DNA of 18,457 bases from PVC group bacterium (ex Bugula neritina AB1) (GTDB taxonomy: Bacteria > GCA-001730085). Under the pieces are notes generated by a model. The model made no database searches, was not told the DNA's origin, and saw only the letters and a program-made list of their open reading frames with translations. Positions 7,976 to 15,400 of the stretch are shown here, one piece after another (position 1 is the stretch's first letter; the number at the start of each line of letters is the position of its first letter). The stretch spans positions 1 through 18,457 of the forward strand of contig MDLB01000076.1 of assembly GCA_001730085.1 (NCBI GenBank). The letters run 5' to 3'. The position numbers were made by a program, and so were the translations under genes.

Positions 7976-9034
7976 CTAGATCTCCTGAGGATAAGACCCT
8001 AAATATTTAAAGCCGATTTTTTTTGATTTTAAAAAGTCTAAACATTTTGCAACATTTTTATCATCAACATGACCTTCAAAATCAACATAAAAATGATATT
8101 TCCAAAGCTTCTTTTTTGATGGCCTTGATTCAATTTTCGTCAAGTTAACACCATACTCTTTAAAAGGCTTCAAAGCATCAACAAGAGACCCATACTCATC
8201 CTGCAAAGAAAGAAACAATGACGTTTTGTCTTTTCCCGTAGAGGATGTTCCTTGGTCCCCTATCACAAAAAATCGGGTTGTATTTTCATGTGAGTCTTGA
8301 ATACTCCTATGTGCTATCTCTAAACCATGAAGCTTCGCAACAAGATCACTAGCGATCACTGCGACATTTTTTTCATCTACCATTTTAGCGGCTATTGTTG
8401 TGCTCGCAACGGGAATAAGTGCAGCTTTAGGATAGTTCTCCTGTAACCAGTTTCGGCACTGCCCGAAAACCTGTGGATGTGAATAAATCTTCTCAACGCT
8501 TGCATTCTCATCTTTCAGCATAAAGTTGTGACGTATCGGAAGAAAAATCTCCGAACAAATCGTTAAGTCATAATGAGCAAACATATCCAAAGTATCGGTA
8601 ACTGCACCTTCGAGACTATTTTCAACAGGAACAACCCCATAGTCAGAAGCACCTTGGAAAACTTTTTCAAAAATACCTCTTATAGAGTTTTCAAAGTCGT
8701 ATGATACTGACTGGCCAAACTTTTTTACCGCTGCTTGATGTGTATATGTTGACTCTGGACCCAAGCAAGCAATAGAAATCGGCTTTTCCAAAGCCAACGA
8801 AGCCGACATGATTTCTACAAAAATAGCTTTGATAGCTTTATTGGTTAAAAGGCCTTCATTTTTTTCAATCAACTTTCTTAAAAGTTTACTTTCTCTAGCG
8901 GGAACATAGTAAACAGTATTTTGATCTTTTTTTATATCCCCAATGTGTCTCACATGCTCCAATCTTTGGTTCAATAACGATAAAATTTGTGAATCAATTT
9001 TATCGATTTTATCACGCATATCATCTAAATCCAT
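7976..9034 (-). CDS. pheA: Bifunctional chorismate mutase / prephenate dehydratase (P-protein)
   Basis: This P-protein converts chorismate to prephenate and then to phenylpyruvate. With the start chosen here it has 352 residues. An AroQ-type chorismate mutase helix bundle fills about 1-80 (MRDKIDKIDSQILSLLNQRL, then a GDIK lysine and an ARESKLL glutamate). The prephenate dehydratase domain spans about 87-258 and ends with the catalytic TTRF at 252-255. A C-terminal ACT domain (about 270-352) keeps GSLV (282-285) and ESRP (302-305), the phenylalanine-binding motifs, so feedback inhibition by phenylalanine is expected. The ATG at 9034 has GAGG at a good distance, whereas the ATG at 9073 has no ribosome binding site. 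No DAHP synthase gene is interleaved, although such neighbours are common for this pair. Confidence 0.95.
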   Translation of the reverse strand: MDLDDMRDKIDKIDSQILSLLNQRLEHVRHIGDIKKDQNTVYYVPARESKLLRKLIEKNEGLLTNKAIKAIFVEIMSASLALEKPISIACLGPESTYTHQAAVKKFGQSVSYDFENSIRGIFEKVFQGASDYGVVPVENSLEGAVTDTLDMFAHYDLTICSEIFLPIRHNFMLKDENASVEKIYSHPQVFGQCRNWLQENYPKAALIPVASTTIAAKMVDEKNVAVIASDLVAKLHGLEIAHRSIQDSHENTTRFFVIGDQGTSSTGKDKTSLFLSLQDEYGSLVDALKPFKEYGVNLTKIESRPSKKKLWKYHFYVDFEGHVDDKNVAKCLDFLKSKKIGFKYLGSYPQEI

Positions 9035-9102
9035 TGGATATTTCCTCATAGATATTGTTACGGAATACACCATTTTGATATTTTTTTTAAAGGGATTTAA
9101 TT

Positions 9103-9131
9103 TTTTGAGAAAACTTTATAACTTATGTCAA
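9103..9131 (-). promoter_or_regulatory. Possible promoter ahead of pheA
   Basis: The 207-nt gap between scpB and the pheA start contains a perfect TTGACA on the minus strand (9131-9126). At 17 nt spacing the -10 is only TCAAAA, which is poor. A perfect TATAAT also lies on the minus strand near 9216-9211, without a good -35. One of these may give pheA and the genes after it their own transcript, but AT-rich DNA makes such matches cheap. Confidence 0.25.
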
Positions 9132-9241
9132 TATAGGATTCTTTCAAAACGAGAAAATCTTTAAAAAACTTCAAAAAAGCTTGTACAGTATTTCGGAATA
9201 GTCTCTCATATTATAAAATCCAAGAAACCATTGCAAAATCT

Positions 9242-9778
9242 TCACTCAACTACTTTAACAAACTCATCAACTCTAGGCAAATCTTGTAAGTGTTTTAAGC
9301 CAAAGTGACGTAAAAACTGATCCGTTGTCACATAAAGTATTGGACAGCCAGGAACATCTTTCCGCCCATTCATACAAATGAGTTTTCTTTTAAGCAAGTT
9401 TTTTAACATATGTACCGAGTCAACGCCACGAAGCTTCTCAATCTCTATTTTTGTGATGGGCTGTTTATAAGCTATCACAGCAAGGGTTTCTAATGCCGCT
9501 TTAGACAAACGCATTTTCATCGTATGTTTATGCATTTTTTTTAAATCGTCAGAAAACTCCTCTCTGGTAACCAAAACCCATCCCATAGCTAACTCTACGA
9601 TATGAAAAGGCCTAAAAGAAGCCTTATACTCATCATTTATTTCCTTGATAATCATCCGAAAAGTATCTTCTTTTAAGTCTGGGTAAAACTTTTGAATATG
9701 TTTAAAAGATACAGGCTCTTGCGAAGAAAAAATAAAAGCTTCCAAAACTGCCTTTAAACGAACGTTTAAATCATTCAC
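9242..9778 (-). CDS. scpB: Segregation and condensation protein B
   Basis: ScpB is the winged-helix partner of the SMC-ScpA complex that compacts and segregates the chromosome. The 178-residue protein has two winged-helix domains in tandem. The diagnostic stretch is in the second one: LSKAALETLAVIAYKQPITK, then a LRGVDS segment, GRKDVPGCPILYVTT and FLRHFGLKHLQDLP. The start is GTG at 9778; no in-frame ATG exists before the conserved part. scpA lies upstream with an 80-nt gap, larger than the usual overlap of this gene pair. The call is secure. Confidence 0.96.
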   Translation of the reverse strand: MNDLNVRLKAVLEAFIFSSQEPVSFKHIQKFYPDLKEDTFRMIIKEINDEYKASFRPFHIVELAMGWVLVTREEFSDDLKKMHKHTMKMRLSKAALETLAVIAYKQPITKIEIEKLRGVDSVHMLKNLLKRKLICMNGRKDVPGCPILYVTTDQFLRHFGLKHLQDLPRVDEFVKVVE

Positions 9779-9858
9779 TTAAAAACTTCCTTCCCATCTA
9801 AGAAAAACTTCAAGCCTTCCCTATTCTGTCAAATTGTGGGGCGTTATCCCAATCGTTC

Positions 9859-10596
9859 TCATTTATTTAAAACAAGGTTTTGATCGAAACATTTTTCATT
9901 AATTTTCGATAAGACAATTGGTCCAAATATCTTTTGTTGTACAATTTTTATATTTTTCAAACGTACCAACTCAAGTAAACCCAAAAACATCCCAACCCAA
10001 TATTCCCCTGTATCACTCTTTGTGAAAAGGCTTTCAAAAACATATTCTTTCTGATTATCTAGTTTTGAAAGTAGCCCCTCCATGCATATTTCAATAGATA
10101 TTTCTTCACTGGGAAGCGAGTAAGGCTCAAGTCTCTTCTTTTTTTTCAATAATGCATCAAAAAGTTCGACCATATCAAAAAGAGAGACACTGTAAATTTG
10201 CTCCTTTTCTCCTAGAAGCATACTATCATTATATCCTCGAGAAAAAACGCCTCTTTGATCCTTTTCTTGTTGTTCCAAAAAAGCTCTAAGTTCTTTATAA
10301 ACTTGACGGCCTTTGAGTTGTTCCACAAGGTCTGTACGAGGATCTTCCTCTTCTTGTTCTTCGTCTATTTTAGGCAAAAGCATCTTCGACTTTATCAACA
10401 TAAGCGTGGCAATCATAACCAAAAATTCAGCTGTGACATCGATATCTAAAATCTTCATCAAGCTAATATATTCAAGATACTGATCTAAAAGACGGCTTAT
10501 GGGTATATCATAAATATCGATTTTATCTTTTTTGATAAGGTGCAGTAATAAGTCCAAAGGTCCTTCAAATTGGTCCAAAGAAACTTTATACGTCAT
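9859..10596 (-). CDS. scpA: Segregation and condensation protein A
   Basis: ScpA is the kleisin that bridges the SMC heads. With the ATG at 10596 the protein has 245 residues. The N-terminal FEGPLDLLLHLIKKDKIDIY and the following IPISRLLDQYLEYI, then MIATLMLIKSKMLLP, are the SMC-neck-binding part. A charged linker (EEQEEEDPR) follows, and the C-terminal winged helix runs to about 240. The start at 10596 has GGAG at good spacing and overlaps the trpS stop by 11 nt (ATGACGTATAA); the longer frame starting at 10620 lies deeper in trpS and adds nothing conserved. Linkage to scpB supports the call. Confidence 0.95.
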   Translation of the reverse strand: MTYKVSLDQFEGPLDLLLHLIKKDKIDIYDIPISRLLDQYLEYISLMKILDIDVTAEFLVMIATLMLIKSKMLLPKIDEEQEEEDPRTDLVEQLKGRQVYKELRAFLEQQEKDQRGVFSRGYNDSMLLGEKEQIYSVSLFDMVELFDALLKKKKRLEPYSLPSEEISIEICMEGLLSKLDNQKEYVFESLFTKSDTGEYWVGMFLGLLELVRLKNIKIVQQKIFGPIVLSKINEKCFDQNLVLNK

Positions 10597-11596
10597 AAAA
10601 CTTTCTCCAAGCCACAACATCTCTAACTTGACTCAATGTTTCTTGTGCTTGAATCCTAGCGCTAGAAGCCCCTGCTTGAAGAATATCCTTCAAATCATCA
10701 GGGCGATCAAGAAAATATTTTCTCTTTTCTCTCCATGGTTCCAGTTTTTCATTCATATGATCGGACAGAATACTTTTACACTCGGAACACCCCTTCTGAG
10801 CCTTTTCACACCACTCCTTCACTTCTGCCTCCTGAGAAGGTTCAAAAAAAGAATAATAGGTGAAAACATTGCAGTCATCAGGGTGCCCCGGATCTTTGAG
10901 CCTCAAACGTTTCGGATCGGTCACCATTTGTTTAACCTTCGAAGATAGCTCTTCTTTCGGAGAGCCTAAGCCTATATGGTTATTGTAACTTTTGCTCATT
11001 TTACGACGATCTATACCAAGGATCTTATTCCTCTGATTGTCCAAAATAGGCTCTGGTTCAGGAAAAATATCACAATCGAAAATATGATGAAAGCGACGAA
11101 CAATCTCTCTGGTTAACTCTAAATGAGGCAACTGATCTTTCCCCACAGGCACTTGATGAGCTCTATAAAGAGCTATATCTGCAGCCTGAAGAACAGGGTA
11201 ACCCAAAAAGGCATGCGTAAAAATATCTTTATCCTTTAATTCTTGAAGCTGCTCTTTATATGTGGGACATCTCTCTAACCAAGGGATCGGGGTCAATGTC
11301 GAAAAAAGCGCATAAAGTTCCAAATGTTCGGGAACATCAGATTGAACAAAAATAGAGGCTTTTTCGGGATCAATCCCTGCCGCCAACCAGTCAGCAATAT
11401 TGCTCTCTATAGCTTTGCTAATGGCAGAAGATCGTTTGTATTCACCCATAAGTGCATGCCAATCAGCAACCATAAAAAAACAATCATGCGTTTGCTGAAA
11501 GTTAACCCAATTTTCTAAGACGCCAAATAGATGTCCTATATGTAAGTCTCCCGTTGGCCTCATGCCACTTAAAATACGTTTTTTTAAAGATTTCAT
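10586..11596 (-). CDS. trpS: Tryptophanyl-tRNA synthetase
   Basis: A class I aminoacyl-tRNA synthetase that charges tRNA-Trp. The 336-residue length is typical for bacterial TrpS. The HIGH signature is exact (DLHIGH, H19-H22) and KMSKS is at 199-203; VADWHALMGEY and GYPVLQAADIALY are characteristic of the TrpRS core. The ATG at 11596 follows a weak GAG-containing ribosome binding site. This is the first gene of the collinear minus-strand cluster, and the scpA start lies inside its last codons. The region upstream shows no convincing T-box specifier or tryptophan-rich leader peptide. Confidence 0.95.
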   Translation of the reverse strand: MKSLKKRILSGMRPTGDLHIGHLFGVLENWVNFQQTHDCFFMVADWHALMGEYKRSSAISKAIESNIADWLAAGIDPEKASIFVQSDVPEHLELYALFSTLTPIPWLERCPTYKEQLQELKDKDIFTHAFLGYPVLQAADIALYRAHQVPVGKDQLPHLELTREIVRRFHHIFDCDIFPEPEPILDNQRNKILGIDRRKMSKSYNNHIGLGSPKEELSSKVKQMVTDPKRLRLKDPGHPDDCNVFTYYSFFEPSQEAEVKEWCEKAQKGCSECKSILSDHMNEKLEPWREKRKYFLDRPDDLKDILQAGASSARIQAQETLSQVRDVVAWRKFYDV

Positions 11597-12416
11597 AAGA
11601 TCTCATTCACTATTGCTTTTAAAAACACCACCTACGATACCCAACAAAAAATATATCGTTATAAAACAACCAAAATTAAAAAATCTAAAACATTTCAAAT
11701 AGATCTTATCAAAAAGTGTTTTAAAATAATTTTAGGATTCAACTTTATAATTGTACAACAAAATCTCTTCACTCTCTACCTTCTTTTATCTTAAAAATAT
11801 CGACTCTGTTAAACGGCAAATAGAATAAAAATATTCTTTTAAAATCTATATAAAAATACTCTCTAAATCTATAAGCGTTTGAGCAAATTAAAAAATTATG
11901 CGATACTTTTGATTTATGAAATTTAAAATAAAAAAAAATATAAATAAAAAAATATAATAGATTCTTTTTATTATCGATCAAGATTGCATTTTATTCTTTT
12001 TAATTTTTTTATACAAAAAATCTATAGAAAAATCCCTAAAAACCCTAACGTATTAAAAGCCCCTGAGCTTTCCAATAAGTGTTTGAATAAGTTCCTCTAA
12101 CGATAAGAAAAGTTTTATTATGGTTAATATAAAATGAAATTAAACAGTGATATTTTTTTATTTTAGCATTAAAAAACTTTATATTTTATTGATTTTGTAT
12201 TATAATATTTAAGTGATTTTATTATATTTAAAAAAATACTCATTAGTATAGATGCTAATTCTTACTATTATAGTCAAGCAATATACAATACATATAATAA
12301 CGTTTCGCCATTGATGGCTTTTTTCTTATAACTTAAATATAAATATAATTTCTAACCAAATACTCAAAATATTTCTTTAATACTTCTCCACATGGAGAGT
12401 CTTTGAAAGAAAGGTA
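11597..12416. other. Large divergent intergenic region, very AT-rich
   Basis: About 820 nt without a supported gene separate trpS (minus) from the giant plus-strand gene, so promoters for both must lie here. A TATAAT at 12201-12206 could serve the plus-strand gene with a 200-nt leader, but its -35 is poor. A 4-bp GCCA/TGGC hairpin followed by six Ts sits at 12308-12325 in that leader. A 70-codon frame on the minus strand (11769-11981) is made mostly of Phe, Ile, Lys and Tyr, as expected of random AT-rich DNA. No tRNA or known RNA family was recognised. Confidence 0.5.
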
Positions 12417-15400
12417 ATGGCCATAATGAATCTGATAAAAAAAATATTTCATCTACTACTTATACAATTATTTTTTGTAACTTCTTTTCAAGTTGATGTA
12501 CGATCTTTATCACCAGATTCGCAGATACAACAACCCTCTTCTGTCAATATGACTCCTAAAATAGAAACTGCTCTAAAAATAAAGCAAAAGTTTCAGGCTC
12601 CTATCAAAAGAATGGGTAAGTTTAACTCTGTCTTGAAAATCATGCAATTGTTAACATTTTTTTCATTTTTCTTTGCCTTAAAAAGCTTTCCTATTATTTC
12701 TTTATTATCAATCGTCTTTCTACTTGGAACCTTTGGTTTATCTAATTTCGCATTTAGAAACGATAGTAAAAAATTAAATGAATCTTTTATGAGATCTATT
12801 CATGTTTTTTTTATAATACTCGGTATTACTTTAATATTTTTAGATATTTTTTCTGTACTTCCTTCGGCTTTTATAGGGATATTACTCATATCTTCAAGTA
12901 TTTTAATTTATCTTGAAAGAAGAATAGTGAAACATTATAAACATTCTGCCAAAGTGATCAGTGATAAAAATCTTCACTTGGAAAAAGTTAAAAAAGAAGC
13001 CTTTTGGGAAAATTTAACCATTTCAAAAGATACTCTGATTTCTATTTTTTGTAATTTTATAAAAATCATTCTTTGTTCATCAATATTATTATCCTTTGAG
13101 TCTTCTTACTTCTTAGTATACCTTCTTGTCTTTTTATCCCTTATTCCTTTTCTTTTTATAAAAAACGATAATTTTTACCAAATTTACGGTTTTATAATAA
13201 CAATCGCGGGCACCTTTCTTATCATTTTTCTAAAAGAATATCCTTTGATAGGCATATCTATGACTTTAATGGGTCTTTATTTTATATTGCGATATTTTTA
13301 TAAAGAAAATTATATTCTTGATAAGAAAAAAACAGCCCAGGAAACTTTTCTAGATGAAGTATTAGATAAAGAACATCTACCTTCCTCAAAGTTTAGAAGA
13401 GCTGAATTATTCCGATTGGATATATTACGCACAGTCTCTTCCGCCGTTACCTTAGCTACTATCCTTTGGGGAACGATGTTTTTTAACCCCATTATTATGA
13501 TTTTAGCCTTTATTTCTTTTCTACTATTTTACTATATTGCAACAAAAACAGATGTTCGAATCTGTTTACTATCCGGGCTGATTGGGGTAGGTCTCTTTGT
13601 AGCCGCTATCATTCTACAAATGAGTGTCTTAGCCTTTGTAGGTGCTTTTATAGTTGCTGTTTCTATATACTTTTACATTAATAATGATAGGGACTCTAAG
13701 CTTAAAACTTATTCCATAAGTACTCAGTCCGATTCATTCATCGATACTCTAAGAAGAACGAACTATAAGCCTTTGATAAAATCAACAAATAAAGCCTCTC
13801 AAACATCAAATACCATTTACTCTATAACTAATATCCTTTCATTTTTCTTGCTTGCAACTTTATTGGTTGGATTATCTAGCTCTACCATTAATTTATTTTA
13901 TTTTATAATAACCATTGTTAGTCTAATTTCAGTTCACTTGATCAGCGATTATATCATTAAAAATAACAATATATTTTATATTCTTAGTGTCATTTCGGTT
14001 ATAGTTTTTATTACCTTGGGTATTTTGTATCAAAGCCCTATGTATTACCTCCTTGGCATCATGACGTTTAGCTTTGGAGCCATCTTATTTCTTCATCAAT
14101 ATGAATTTGGAGGACAGGTTTCTTCTGCGAATAAGAACGAAAACATTATTAGTAATGTTTTGAGCTTTATTTTAAATAGAGATGGGCGTCGATCTATCTC
14201 TTCTATTTCAGGGAGCTCTTCTGGTTTACTATTTTCTTTAGGAATAATATTAACTGTAACTATGTATTTCCTTATGGACACAATGCCTGTTTTTTTATAT
14301 TTTATATTGCCTACTTTTGCATTAATCATTTTTGCCAAAATGAATCTGAAAAAAGAATATATTTTCTCAATAGCCTTATCCACAATAGGCTTTTTACTTA
14401 TAACTTCATGTATCATTGTACATTTGATTTTCTTCCCCTTAGGAGAGTTTTTATTCCTTATTTTCTTAGGGGTTTTACTTTTCGCTTTTGGGTTATTCCT
14501 AACAATGAATACCGCTTTCTCGGACGCTAAAAAATCACCATGGAAAGATTCTTCTCAAAAAAATACACTCAACCTTCTTGAACAAAAAGATACCTCTGAT
14601 GAAAATTTTGCTGTTAGCAAAAATTCGAACAATCTAGAAGATCCAGAAGAAACATTTCCTTTATATGAACCAACCATCCCAGAAATAAAATACCTTAACC
14701 CCAATACTGATCTTGAACAAAGAGAAATACAAAAAATCATTTACTCTACCAATTATCCAAATTGGGAAGATACAAAAAAAACTCTTTCAACCCAAGCCTA
14801 TACTGTGGGTGCCCTTTGGTCAAAAAAACCTCCTTTTACGAAATATGATATTTATAAATTTATGCCAACTGACAACGAAGGTCTTTTTCTTAAATCTTTA
14901 GAAGAAAATATTTTATCTGCAGATGATCTATTAAATTTCACCGAATTTAAGAATGCCTTAAATAAGCTTAATAAGCTAAAGGCTTCAAAAGAAGATGTCA
15001 TTTTTTTAATGAAACGCTGGTTAAAACAAAAAGCTCGTGTTGATAACAAAGTCATCTTTTTCATTGGAAAAATAACCGGAGATAAGGGTAACATTCAAAT
15101 CGAAGATCACATAGATAAATTATTAATCGAAAGCTTATTATCTGAACGAAGAAATGCTACAACCTCTAAGCCTGAATTCAAAGTTGGATTATTTCAAATG
15201 ACTCCTTATGTCGGGGAAGATGCACCTACTCTCAACTTGGAAAAAATCACCCATTTTATGCGTAAAGCTAAGGACCAAAATGCGGCTCTAGCCATTTTTC
15301 CTGAATTAATCTTAAGTGGTTATAACAATTCTGATCTATATGAAAATTACGACTATGTTGACAGAGAAATTGTTAAGAACTGGGACGTAATAAGAAAATT

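Noticed and set aside
9205-9235. Short leader-peptide-like frame MVSWIL before pheA
   Set aside because: It holds one Trp and no Phe, lacks a good ribosome binding site, and no alternative terminator structures follow, so attenuation is not supported.
11597-11660. GGTGG-containing segment upstream of trpS considered as a T-box
   Set aside because: The conserved T-box antiterminator sequence, specifier loop and a downstream terminator could not be found.
11769-11981. 70-codon minus-strand frame upstream of trpS
   Set aside because: Composed almost wholly of Phe, Ile, Tyr, Lys and Arg as expected of AT-rich noncoding DNA, with no supporting ribosome binding site or neighbour.
14096-14416. Antisense open frames inside the giant gene (also 13310-13492, 14555-14740, 14852-15094)
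   Set aside because: They are shadows on the opposite strand of a clearly coding membrane and linker region and have no ribosome binding sites or recognisable domains.
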